From NCBI GenBank assembly GCA_025355595.1, contig JANXZI010000446.1, positions 1 through 8,676 on the forward strand: DNA of 8,676 bases, given 5' to 3'. The stretch's first letter is position 1; every line of letters starts with the position of its first letter. This document shows positions 1 through 6,699 of the stretch, one piece after another. Under the pieces are notes generated by a model. That model was not told the origin of the DNA and searched no databases. It saw only the letters and a program-made list of their open reading frames with translations. The translations under genes and the position numbers were made by a program. The stretch comes from Spartobacteria bacterium (lineage in GTDB: Bacteria; Verrucomicrobiota; Verrucomicrobiia; Chthoniobacterales; Chthoniobacteraceae).

Positions 1-190
1 TGAAGGTCACGACCGGCGCGGATTTTTCCGGCACGAGCAGGATGCGGAGGCCGTTTGCTTCCAGACGGTATTCCGAGATCGGCCCCGCGGTGCGGACGAA
101 TGCGACGCCGGGAACCTGCGCGGGCTTTTCTTCTGCGGAAAATGCGGGGACGACCATGGCGAGTGCGAGTGCGGGGATGAGGAGCTTCAT
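1..190 (-). CDS. Secreted M16-family zinc peptidase, N-terminal fragment (runs off left edge)
   Basis: Only the first 63 codons are in the window; the gene continues past position 1. The ATG is at 190-188. Residues 1-18 form a typical Sec signal peptide (Lys2, hydrophobic core LLIPALALAMVV, probable cleavage after AFS). Residues 40-63 read EYRLEANGLRILLVPEKSAP followed by VVTF, which matches the opening beta strand of M16 (pitrilysin/insulinase-like) peptidases: 'xNGLRVLLxxxxxxPxVxF'. The family hydrolyses peptides using zinc held by an HxxEH motif, which would lie just outside the window and is not seen. With a signal peptide the protein would act in the periplasm. No Shine-Dalgarno sequence is visible before the ATG. 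The family call rests on one conserved strand plus the signal peptide, so catalytic competence cannot be judged (many M16 proteins are inactive partner subunits). Confidence 0.75.
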   Translation of the reverse strand, partial: MKLLIPALALAMVVPAFSAEEKPAQVPGVAFVRTAGPISEYRLEANGLRILLVPEKSAPVVTF

Positions 191-295
191 GCGTGAAAAT
201 GCGAGTGTGAGCGCGCCGCGTGCTGCGATGCACGCGCAATGTCGTCGCGATGCGTCCTGCCTCAAAGAAATGCCGGAAATTTTCCGCGCAGCCGA

Positions 296-832
296 TCAGC
301 GGAACAGGAGATGCGGGCCGGGCGGCAGGAAATCCGTGGCGCTCCGGTGGTGGTGGTATTGCTGGTAGCGCGGGTACGACTCGTAGCGCGGATACGGGCG
401 GGAGTAACCGTAGGAGTACGGATCGTACGGGTAGCCGGCATACGGATAGTAATAAGGGTCGGCCCACGGGCTGTAGCCCACGCTGACGTAGGGCCGGTGG
501 AACTGATCCGCGTAGCGATCACTCGCTACTTTGGCGGCGGTGATTACGGACTCGCTCACTCCCGCGTTCCGAAGCTGCCGGACGATGTTCTTGTCCACGA
601 CGTAGTCCACACCCGTGCGGTCGAGTTGGCGCAGTGCGACGGCGTCGTTCACTTGGCGGCGATGGAGTTCGATGATGTCGGCGGGGCTCAGGCGTCCGCC
701 GTGTTCGAGCTTGCGGACGAGCGCCGGGGAGACTCCAGCGGTGCGGACAGCGGCGATCTGTTCCTTCGTCTGCGTGGCGCAGCCGGCGAGAAAAAGAGCG
801 GCTGCGAGAAGTGCGGTGAGCGGGAATTTCAT
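296..832 (-). CDS. Small lipoprotein with GVS-type helical repeats and Tyr/Pro-rich C-terminal tail
   Basis: A 178-residue protein starting at the ATG 832-830. The frame also allows an ATG 12 codons upstream, but the internal one puts the lipoprotein signal at the very N-terminus. Residues 1-17 are a hydrophobic signal ending in the lipobox L-A-G-C, so Cys18 is the expected lipidated residue and the protein should be membrane anchored. Residues 23-105 hold three short helical units carrying the signatures AGVSPALV, LSPADIIELHRR and AGVSESVI, a pattern I associate with poorly characterised proteins in Verrucomicrobiota and Planctomycetota. From residue 115 to 159 there are 16 tyrosines in 45 residues, with Pro and Gly between them, followed by His160-162. 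It sits 105 bases upstream of, and in the same direction as, the M16 peptidase gene and could be co-transcribed with it. Function is unknown; no catalytic motif is visible. Confidence 0.8.
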   Translation of the reverse strand: MKFPLTALLAAALFLAGCATQTKEQIAAVRTAGVSPALVRKLEHGGRLSPADIIELHRRQVNDAVALRQLDRTGVDYVVDKNIVRQLRNAGVSESVITAAKVASDRYADQFHRPYVSVGYSPWADPYYYPYAGYPYDPYSYGYSRPYPRYESYPRYQQYHHHRSATDFLPPGPHLLFR

Positions 833-938
833 TTGGGAGATATTCGCACCGAGGTTGCGGTTGCGCAATTCACAGACGTGCGGTTGCGAGGGCTATTCAG
901 CGAAAAAATGGGCGCGCGTATTGAACCTTCCGCTCGCA

Positions 939-1184
939 TCACTGCCGCTCGTATTCGCCCTTGCCGGTGCGCTTGTAGATGGTGAAGCCCGCCTTTTTCG
1001 CGTCGGTGACGGAGACGGGTTTCGTGAGTTTCGGCGAGTTCACGCCGGTGATGATCCGCCGCACGGGCTGGCGGCAGAGCGGGCACATTTTGCACGGCTC
1101 GCGGTCGAGCGGCTGGCGCAGCTCGAAGCTGCCGCCGCAGATTTTGCATTCCCCTTCGCAGAGTTCGTAAACGTAGATGGGCAC
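939..1184 (-). CDS. FmdB-family zinc-ribbon protein
   Basis: An 81-residue protein beginning PIYVYELCEG after a GTG start at 1184-1182. The GTG is chosen because FmdB-family proteins begin M-P-x-Y-x-Y. An in-frame ATG at 1202-1200 would add six residues (MCHGRA) before this conserved start, and the open frame continues further upstream without family similarity. The zinc ribbon is formed by Cys13-x2-Cys16 and Cys34-x2-Cys37 (CPLC); Cys9 and Cys31 are additional cysteines. The motif PVRRII at residues 40-45 is the usual continuation after the second knuckle. The family takes its name from a putative regulator of formamidase and amidase genes, but its biochemical role is unsettled, so only a small metal-binding protein can be claimed. 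Residues 52-81 form a basic tail (KKAGFTIYKRTGKGEYER). The gene is divergent from the repeat protein at 1306 and 106 bases upstream of the lipoprotein. Confidence 0.82.
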   Translation of the reverse strand: MPIYVYELCEGECKICGGSFELRQPLDREPCKMCPLCRQPVRRIITGVNSPKLTKPVSVTDAKKAGFTIYKRTGKGEYERQ

Positions 1185-1305
1185 GGCGCGACCGTGGCAC
1201 ATCCGCGGCCCGGCGTCATGCCTCGGAATTTGTGTGGAACTTTTCCCGGCAGCGGGGGTTGCATGGGGGGTCAGATCGCTGCCACTTCCATCACCCACCC
1301 GTTGC

Positions 1306-2610
1306 ATGAAAAACACCTCGTCCCGTCTCCCTCTCGTCGTCGGCCTCGGCTGGCTCGCCACCGCGGCCATCGCATTTTGCATCGGGAGGATCGGTGCGCC
1401 GACCGTTCCGGTCGCGACGGGTGATGACCCGACGCGGCCCATCGCGGCGAAAGCCGGTGGCGCGAGTGGCGCGGCGGATTTTTCACTGCCACCGGGCGAG
1501 CGCGGGCAGTTCGCGATGGGTGAGGGGACGGGCTCAATGACGGTGGAGCGCCTCACGAATGGCCAGCCGCTTGAGAAGTGGGTGAAGAATCTCATGTCGC
1601 AACAAGACGACATCCTGCGGATGAACGGCCTGCTGCGGCTGCTCGATGCGGTGCGCGATCCCGAGGATCTGAAGACGGCGCTCGGCGCGATCAATCTGCG
1701 CGGCGGTCGCGGTCCCGGCTTCGGCTCGCGGTTCACGGAGTACTCGATGATTTTGGAAAAGTGGACGCAGCTCGATCCGAAGGGTGCGATCGGCTACGTG
1801 AACGCCAAGGGCCGCGAGGAAAAATGGATCGGCACGAGCGCGGTGATGCAGACGTGGACGCGCACGGATGCCGCTGGTGCGATCGCGTTTGCGCAGGCGG
1901 CGGCGAAGGAAAAGGAAAAGGACAAGGACGAGTCGCAGGGAAATCAGGGCGGCCCCGGCGGAAGTCAGCCGGGATTCACGAGTTCGCCGATCTCGATCGT
2001 CATCTCGCAGCTCGCGCGCACCGATCTCGATCGCGCGCTCGGCGTGGCGGCGACGGAAACTTTCGACCGCCGCAGTCGCACGGTCGAAACGATCGCCGGC
2101 GAACTCGTGAGTCAGCGCGGGCTGGACGGCGCACGCACTGCGCTCGACGGGATGGCCGCGGGCTCGCTGCGCGATGGGCTCACTTCGCAGCTTGCCGGAA
2201 AATTTGCCGAGAAGGACGCGCCGTCCGCCGCCGCATGGGCCTTCGCCCTGCCGGAGGGCGAGGCGAAGTCGCGCGCCCTGGCCGAGACGATCGGCGAATG
2301 GGCGAAGAAGGACGCGGTCGCCGCCGGGGCATTCATGGCGAAGCTGCCGGCGACCGCCGAGGCCGACCGCAGCCGCGAGACTTACGCCACCGCCGTCGCA
2401 GGGACGGATCCGAAGGGCGCGCTCGCGTGGGCCACCACCATCACTGACAAAGATCGGCAGCAGCGCGCAGTGGAGAGCGTGGTGCGGACCTGGGCGAAGC
2501 AGGACGCGCCGGCCGCGAAGGAATGGATCGCGCAGAGCCCGCTGGCCGACGAGGTGAAGGCACGGATGCAGGCGCCGAGCAGGGGCGGCTTCAATAGCCG
2601 CGGGCGCTGA
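1306..2610 (+). CDS. Membrane-anchored repeat protein with W-x3-DP-x-(A/G)-A units
   Basis: A 434-residue protein. The ATG at 1306 is chosen because a hydrophobic segment (residues 9-25, LPLVVGLGWLATAAIAF) follows at once. The open frame extends 43 codons further up, but that extension overlaps the start of the divergent FmdB gene and has no signal-like character. Residues 30-90 are a Gly/Ala/Pro-rich linker. From about residue 148 there are at least eight diverged helical units with cores such as WTQLDPKGAIGYV (153), WTRTDAAGAIAFA (184), LARTDLDRALGVA (236), FAEKDAPSAAAWAF (300), WAKKDAVAAGAFM (332), VAGTDPKGALAWA (364) and WAKQDAPAAKEWI (396). A charged, Gly-rich insert (residues 200-225) interrupts the array. 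Such proteins are common in Verrucomicrobiota, apparently as alpha-helical scaffold repeats, with no known activity. With a single N-terminal anchor, the repeat domain is predicted to lie on the outer side of the inner membrane. No catalytic residues are recognised and no Shine-Dalgarno is visible. Confidence 0.82.
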   Translation: MKNTSSRLPLVVGLGWLATAAIAFCIGRIGAPTVPVATGDDPTRPIAAKAGGASGAADFSLPPGERGQFAMGEGTGSMTVERLTNGQPLEKWVKNLMSQQDDILRMNGLLRLLDAVRDPEDLKTALGAINLRGGRGPGFGSRFTEYSMILEKWTQLDPKGAIGYVNAKGREEKWIGTSAVMQTWTRTDAAGAIAFAQAAAKEKEKDKDESQGNQGGPGGSQPGFTSSPISIVISQLARTDLDRALGVAATETFDRRSRTVETIAGELVSQRGLDGARTALDGMAAGSLRDGLTSQLAGKFAEKDAPSAAAWAFALPEGEAKSRALAETIGEWAKKDAVAAGAFMAKLPATAEADRSRETYATAVAGTDPKGALAWATTITDKDRQQRAVESVVRTWAKQDAPAAKEWIAQSPLADEVKARMQAPSRGGFNSRGR

Positions 2611-2679
2611 CCGGGGAATTGAGCGCCCATTTTGCTGAGGCGCGGTTTTCCGGCGCGAGAATGTGCTTCGTGTCGGCGC

Positions 2680-2700
2680 GTGGATTCGTTTTGAATCCGC
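2680..2700 (+). other. Hairpin between repeat protein and BrkB-type gene
   Basis: GTGGATTC, loop GTTTT, GAATCCGC gives an 8-bp stem with one T:G wobble. It ends six bases before the ATG at 2707 and lies 70 bases after the upstream stop codon. There is no T-tract after the stem, so it is a poor intrinsic terminator. It might instead affect translation start choice for the next gene. The structure is seen directly; any function is inference. Confidence 0.35.
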
Positions 2701-2706
2701 CCAGCG

Positions 2707-3618
2707 ATGTCTCTACCTCCCGCATCACAAACTCCACACCGGCGTCGCATGGGGCGCTTCTGGGCGGTGATCTGGCGGTCCGGCGTGAAATACGTCGAGA
2801 CGGACGGCGAACAGTATGCGGCGTCGTTTGCGTACTATGCGCTGTTCTCACTCCTGCCGCTGCTCGTGCTGCTGATCACGGCCGGCACGCGCTTTCTGGG
2901 GAATCAGGAGCAGGCCACCGGGCAGATTTTTGATCTCTTCGCGCAGTACATCGCGGATCTCGGAAGTGCGGAGACGGTGCGCGCGACGGTGGAGACTTTC
3001 ATGCGGTCGCGGCTCGGCTCGGGGCTGATCTCGTTTGGGATTCTCACCTGGTGCTCCCTGCGCTTTTTCCATTCGCTCGTGCGCGCGGTGAACAATGCCT
3101 GGGGCACGCACGAGCTGAGCTGGTGGCGGCTGCCGCTGAAAAATCTGCTGATGGTGACGGTGCTCGCGAGCGCACTGCTCATCGGCCTCGTCACGCCAGC
3201 GATCCTGAATGGGTTGGAAAAATACTACCTCGCGCACCCGGATGTGTTTGCGTTCGACTTTGGCATCGGCGGCTGGGCGGTGAAGACCATGCGCGATCTC
3301 CTCCCGCCGCTGCTGCTTTTTTACAGCCTCGTGCTTTTCTATAAATTCGCGCCGCGCCGGAAGACGACGTTCCGCGAGGTCTGGATCGAGGCGATTGTGG
3401 TGACGGCGGCGCTGGGTGGCCTGCAGAAGCTGTTCGTTTTTTACGCGGGGCGCGTGGCGAATTTCAACGTGGTCTATGGTGCCTTCGGCAGTGTGGTCGC
3501 CCTGCTGCTGTGGATCTACCTCACGGGCACGGTGATCATCGCCGGCGGCTGTCTGTGCGCGGCGCGCGCGGAAATCGCTCTCGGGAAGGCGGATCAATCT
3601 TCCTCAGTCACCTTGTAA
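2707..3618 (+). CDS. YihY/BrkB-family integral membrane protein
   Basis: A 303-residue protein, close to the usual size for the family. Hydrophobic segments lie at about residues 42-60, 104-122, 146-167, 198-215, 228-246 and 256-286, giving six predicted inner-membrane helices. Two family hallmarks are visible: AASFAYYALFSLLPLL at residues 38-53 and YGAFGSVVALLLWIYLTGTV at 257-276. BrkB/YihY proteins (formerly mis-called ribonuclease BN) have no settled biochemical function; BrkB of Bordetella was linked to serum resistance. Where most members have a G-A-E-L motif in the last helix, this one reads G-G-C-L (residues 280-283), replacing the usual Glu with Cys282. The start is uncertain: ATG at 2707 gives a basic N-terminus (HRRRMGRFW), while ATG at 2749 (Met15) would begin nearer the conserved part. 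Neither has a Shine-Dalgarno sequence. Confidence 0.88.
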   Translation: MSLPPASQTPHRRRMGRFWAVIWRSGVKYVETDGEQYAASFAYYALFSLLPLLVLLITAGTRFLGNQEQATGQIFDLFAQYIADLGSAETVRATVETFMRSRLGSGLISFGILTWCSLRFFHSLVRAVNNAWGTHELSWWRLPLKNLLMVTVLASALLIGLVTPAILNGLEKYYLAHPDVFAFDFGIGGWAVKTMRDLLPPLLLFYSLVLFYKFAPRRKTTFREVWIEAIVVTAALGGLQKLFVFYAGRVANFNVVYGAFGSVVALLLWIYLTGTVIIAGGCLCAARAEIALGKADQSSSVTL

Positions 3619-3641
3619 TTTATTATCGCACTGCGTTTAGT
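3613..3641 (+). promoter_or_regulatory. Candidate sigma70-type promoter for the hybrid response regulator
   Basis: TTGTAA at 3613-3618 and TTTAGT at 3636-3641 are separated by 17 bases, each matching four of six positions of the -35 and -10 consensus. The -35 box overlaps the stop codon of the BrkB-type gene. The region is locally AT-rich in a GC-rich context, and transcription would start near 3648. The match is modest and unproven. Confidence 0.3.
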
Positions 3642-3648
3642 GGCCCGA

Positions 3649-3666
3649 TTACTGCGATTGCAGTGA
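3649..3666 (+). other. Small hairpin in the 5' leader of the hybrid regulator gene
   Basis: TTACTGC, loop GATT, GCAGTGA forms a seven-base-pair stem with one wobble pair. The 3' arm GCAGTG (3660-3665) could alternatively pair with CACTGC at 3629-3634, so two mutually exclusive stems are possible. There is no following T-tract. No role can be assigned from sequence alone. Confidence 0.25.
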
Positions 3667-3703
3667 ACGCTGAATCATCCCCCACCGTCACAGAAAAGCA
3701 AAG

Positions 3704-5350
3704 ATGCCCATCACCAACCGTCCGATCCAAGTTCTCCTCATCGAGGATAACAGGGAGCACTCCGAATTGCTCGGACGGCTGCTTGGATCTTCTGAGCACC
3801 CGAAGTTTTCCGTCGCTGCTGCAATCTCGCTCGCAGACGGGATCCGCATGCTGGGCGAAAAGGTGCGGGACATCGTCCTGCTGGATCTCGGCCTGCCGGA
3901 CAGCATGGGCGCGGACACTTTTCGCCGGGTGAATGAGGCCGCGCCGGCAGTGGCGGTCGTCATCCTCAGCGGCGTGTCGGATGTGACGGCGGCCATCGAA
4001 CTTGTCCAGCAGGGCGCGCAGGACTATCTGGTAAAGGGGCATGTGGACATGCAACTGCTGTTGCGCTCGATCCAGTACGCGATCGAGCGAAAGCGCGGCC
4101 AGGTCGCCGCGCAGCAGGTGAACGCCGGGCTGGAGGCGCGCGTAAAGGAGCGGACGGCGGCGCTCGAAGCCGTGAACGGACAGCTCCAGCGCGAGGTGGC
4201 GGAGCGGCGGCAGGCGGAGGAGCAGGTGACGAAGATCAACCACCAGCTCACCGTGGCGGTCGCGGAATTGCGCGCCGTGCAGCGGAGCCGCGCCGCGGCG
4301 GATCGGACGGGCACGGCGACGCGCGAGATCGAGGAGGCGTTCAAGCGCGTCCACCAGCACGCGGAGGTGATCCTGCGCGCACCTGCGATGCTCGCGAACC
4401 CGGAAAAAGTGACGGAGCATCTCCAGCAAATTCTTGACGCGTCGGATGCCGGGAGGAAGGCGTTGCGCAAGCCGGGCGCCGCGGCTGCGGAGGCGGCTGT
4501 GCCAGAGGACGAGGTATTCGAGACGGTGGCGCTCGACACGCTGATCGATCACGTCATCGGCCTGTGCAACCCGAAGACCCCGGAGCAGCCGGGAGGTGTG
4601 CCGCCGAAGGTCACCTTTGTGCGCAAGGAGGGAAAGGGCGCGGACATTCAAGGCGACCCGATCAAGCTCCGCGAGATGCTCACGCACCTCGTGAGAAATT
4701 CGATGAACGCGATCCCGCGGCGCGGCACGATCACCATCGGCGCGCACCAGCAGGGCGAGGATGCGATCCTCACCGTGCAGGACGACGGCCTGGGAGTCAC
4801 CGAGGCGATGCGCCAGCGGCTGCTGGATCCGAGCGCGGCGACGGAACGCCCCGACGGCTGGCCGAGCGGCTACGCGGTGATCCACGAGGTCGTGGCGCGG
4901 CACCGCGGCAGGCTGGAGATCGAGAGCCGCAAGGGCATCGGCACCACCGTGCGCGTGATTTTTCCCTCGGCGGAATCCGCCGCGGCGCCGCCCCCGCGCA
5001 AGCGTGTGCTCGTGGTGGATGACGATGCGATCGTGCGGGAGGTCATCAGCACCTACCTGACGGACGACGGCTACGCGGTCACCCTCGCGGCGAACGGGCG
5101 CGACGGGCTGGAAAAATTTTGCGCAGCGGAATTCGACATCGTGCTGACGGATCGCTCCATGCCCGAGATGGAAGGCGACGAACTCGCGCGCGAGGTGAAG
5201 AAACGGCGGCCCGGCGTGCCGGTGATCCTCGTCACAGGCTTTGGCGACATCATGGCGGCCACCGGCGAGAAGCCCGAGGGCGTGGATGTGGTGATGTGCA
5301 AGCCGTTCACGATGGCGGGCCTCCAGAGCACGCTGGGGAAATTCCGCTAG
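3704..5350 (+). CDS. Hybrid two-component protein: REC - coiled coil - degenerate HisKA - HATPase - REC
   Basis: A 548-residue soluble protein with no membrane segment. First receiver domain, residues 8-125: acidic pocket Glu14/Asp15, phosphoacceptor Asp61 (LLDLGLPD), Ser89 and Lys111. Residues 130-200 are heptad-rich and Glu/Arg/Gln-rich, probably a coiled coil. Residues 205-255 align with the dimerisation helix of NtrB-like kinases (AEVIL for the usual AELLL), but the expected phosphoacceptor His appears to be Arg207. The ATPase domain, residues 300-422, keeps an N-box (HLVRNSMNAI, 328-337) and G1 box (DDGLG, 360-364). The F-box is weak and the G2 box is reduced from GTGLGL to a single SG (388-389). 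The second receiver, residues 433-548, is intact: Asp439-441, Asp483 (LTDRSMPEM), Thr511, Lys533. It may act as a phosphate-receiving scaffold or regulator rather than an autokinase. No DNA-binding output domain is present and no partner kinase is visible nearby. Confidence 0.88.
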   Translation: MPITNRPIQVLLIEDNREHSELLGRLLGSSEHPKFSVAAAISLADGIRMLGEKVRDIVLLDLGLPDSMGADTFRRVNEAAPAVAVVILSGVSDVTAAIELVQQGAQDYLVKGHVDMQLLLRSIQYAIERKRGQVAAQQVNAGLEARVKERTAALEAVNGQLQREVAERRQAEEQVTKINHQLTVAVAELRAVQRSRAAADRTGTATREIEEAFKRVHQHAEVILRAPAMLANPEKVTEHLQQILDASDAGRKALRKPGAAAAEAAVPEDEVFETVALDTLIDHVIGLCNPKTPEQPGGVPPKVTFVRKEGKGADIQGDPIKLREMLTHLVRNSMNAIPRRGTITIGAHQQGEDAILTVQDDGLGVTEAMRQRLLDPSAATERPDGWPSGYAVIHEVVARHRGRLEIESRKGIGTTVRVIFPSAESAAAPPPRKRVLVVDDDAIVREVISTYLTDDGYAVTLAANGRDGLEKFCAAEFDIVLTDRSMPEMEGDELAREVKKRRPGVPVILVTGFGDIMAATGEKPEGVDVVMCKPFTMAGLQSTLGKFR

Positions 5351-5389
5351 GGCCGCGTCAGCCGTGGAATGATGGTCGCGAAGCAGTTC

Positions 5390-5404
5390 TGCCCCGAAGG
5401 GGCA
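5390..5404. terminator. Candidate weak terminator hairpin between convergent genes
   Basis: TGCCCC, loop GAA, GGGGCA is a perfect six-base-pair GC-rich stem with a three-base loop. It lies between two converging stop codons (5350 and 5445). Neither side has a clear T-tract (AAGACA follows on the plus strand), so efficient intrinsic termination is doubtful. Position is the main support. Confidence 0.35.
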
Positions 5405-5444
5405 AAGACACGCGCGAACCCATCACATCACGCGTGACGCTGTT

Positions 5445-6461
5445 CTAGGCGCGGAAGCTGAAGCGCTTTGCCAGCGCGAGGCAGTCGTCGAGCGGCCTCA
5501 TGCCGTCGGTGCACGTTTCCGCGCTCAGGTTTGCCGCCGCCGCGCACACGCCGTAGCGGAGCTGGTCCGGGACGGACACACCCTCGTGCCAGCCGAGCAG
5601 CACGCCGGCTCCGAATGCGTCGCCCGCGCCCGCCGCGCCCTTCACGTAGCCGGGCGGCAGTTTCAGCGACGGATGCTCGTGCCATGTGCCGTCGCGCCCG
5701 AGTGCGCAGCCGCCCTCGGGATAATGCACGACGACGCGCTCGCGCACCCCCGCTTCGATGAGCAGTTGCATCGCGCCGCGGAGCTGGATGGGATCGATCT
5801 TTTCATTCTTCCGCACGCGCCGCCCCGTGCAGCGCCCGGCCTCGAATTCATTCATGATGCAGTAGTCCACATGCTTCAGCGCCGGGGTGACGACCTTCGG
5901 AAAACGGTCGCTGTCCTCGCTCACGCAGTCCACCGAGGTCTTCAGTCCCGCTTCCTGCGCCCTCGCGAGCACCTCTGCCGCGACGGTGCCGTGCGTGGCG
6001 CTGTGCGCGTCGAGCTTGTCGAGCAGCAGCAGGTAGCCGAGGTGAAAGATGCGCGCATTTGTCGTGCTGAAGTCGAAGTGCGAGGCGTCGAGCAGCGCAT
6101 TGGCCCCGCGTGCGTGGAAAAATGTGCGCCGTCCCGTGTCCTTCACCGTCATCACATCGGTGAAACTCGTCAGCGCATCCGCGGTCTTCTGCAGGTGCGT
6201 GCAGTCGATCCCGTGCTTCTTGCAGAAGTCCAGGATCCAGCGCCCGTTATCGTCGTCCCCGACGAGGCCCGAGCCGGCGAGCGGGAATTTCGCCCCGAGC
6301 AGCGCGAGATCCACGAGCATGTTGAACGGCGACCCGCCCGAGCCCTTCGCCGTGCTGAAGATGTTCGCCAGCGTGTCCTGCTGCGGCCACACGTCTATGA
6401 TCTTCACGGCATCCACGATCCAGTTGCCGCCTGCGATGATTCCGTTCCGGGGTGTGCTCAT
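5445..6461 (-). CDS. PfkB-family carbohydrate kinase
   Basis: A 338-residue cytoplasmic protein. The ATG at 6461-6459 is chosen because the family beta strand (GIIAGGNWIVDAVKII, residues 7-22) starts directly after it; the 32-codon upstream extension is Arg/Ser-rich and unlike the family. The first PfkB signature region is at residues 42-74 (GGSPFNMLVDLALLG, then GLVGDDDNG). The second is at 274-287, KGAAGAGDAFGAGV: the GAGD anion hole with Asp281 as the expected catalytic base. The usual D-T before this motif is replaced by G-A. The C-terminus around 303-316 (YGVCAAAANLSAET) fits the family's last helices. Members transfer phosphate from ATP to sugars or nucleosides; the substrate cannot be read from the sequence. 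NEFEAGR (204-210) resembles the N-x-x-E motif of the family. The gene converges on the hybrid regulator and is divergent from hprK. Confidence 0.88.
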   Translation of the reverse strand: MSTPRNGIIAGGNWIVDAVKIIDVWPQQDTLANIFSTAKGSGGSPFNMLVDLALLGAKFPLAGSGLVGDDDNGRWILDFCKKHGIDCTHLQKTADALTSFTDVMTVKDTGRRTFFHARGANALLDASHFDFSTTNARIFHLGYLLLLDKLDAHSATHGTVAAEVLARAQEAGLKTSVDCVSEDSDRFPKVVTPALKHVDYCIMNEFEAGRCTGRRVRKNEKIDPIQLRGAMQLLIEAGVRERVVVHYPEGGCALGRDGTWHEHPSLKLPPGYVKGAAGAGDAFGAGVLLGWHEGVSVPDQLRYGVCAAAANLSAETCTDGMRPLDDCLALAKRFSFRA

Positions 6462-6567
6462 TGATGTTTCGTCTTTTGGAAAAATGAAGGCGGACAGAGG
6501 CCACAAACCGGGCCGCGATGTCGAGCGCAAGGTAAGGCGTCGCGCCGCGAACAGCAAAAATTCATAA

Positions 6568-6579
6568 TTGAGAACTCAA
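6568..6579. repeat. Short palindrome TTGAG-AA-CTCAA, possible operator
   Basis: Five-base arms with a two-base centre, in the most AT-rich part of the block. It lies 107 bases upstream of the kinase start on the minus strand. It could be a regulator-binding site for that gene. A twelve-base palindrome can arise by chance, and no promoter elements frame it clearly. Confidence 0.25.
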
Positions 6580-6699
6580 CATCCGATATTCGCCCGTAGG
6601 GCAATCGCATCAAAGTGATCTGTCAGCCCCAGGAGCAGCACGTTGGGACATGGGGGGAGACGCCTGCGGCGGGCTCACTATCTCCGTCGAACACCTATC

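Noticed and set aside
239..985. Long plus-strand open frame of 248 codons opposite the lipoprotein
   Set aside because: It is antisense to the lipoprotein, which has a clear lipobox and sensible composition. The plus-strand translation has no domain features, and long antisense frames are expected at this GC content.
1177..1305. 43-codon N-terminal extension of the repeat protein
   Set aside because: It overlaps the start of the divergent FmdB gene and would place the membrane anchor far from the N-terminus. The ATG at 1306 gives a normal signal-anchor.
3623..4903. 426-codon minus-strand open frame opposite the hybrid regulator
   Set aside because: It is Arg/His/Leu-rich with no recognisable domain and lies entirely antisense to well-supported receiver and ATPase domains.
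5409..5436. Inverted repeat CACGCG...CGCGTG between the convergent genes
   Set aside because: Six-base arms of alternating C/G separated by 16 bases are expected by chance at this GC content and lack a T-tract.
5586..6464. 292-codon plus-strand open frame opposite the sugar kinase
   Set aside because: It is the antisense shadow of a gene with clear PfkB signatures. Its composition is typical of such shadows.
6576..6641. Short minus-strand frame of 21 codons starting with GTG, in the spacer before hprK
   Set aside because: It has no ribosome binding site and no recognisable similarity, and it is short enough to arise by chance. Kept only as part of the possible repeat block.
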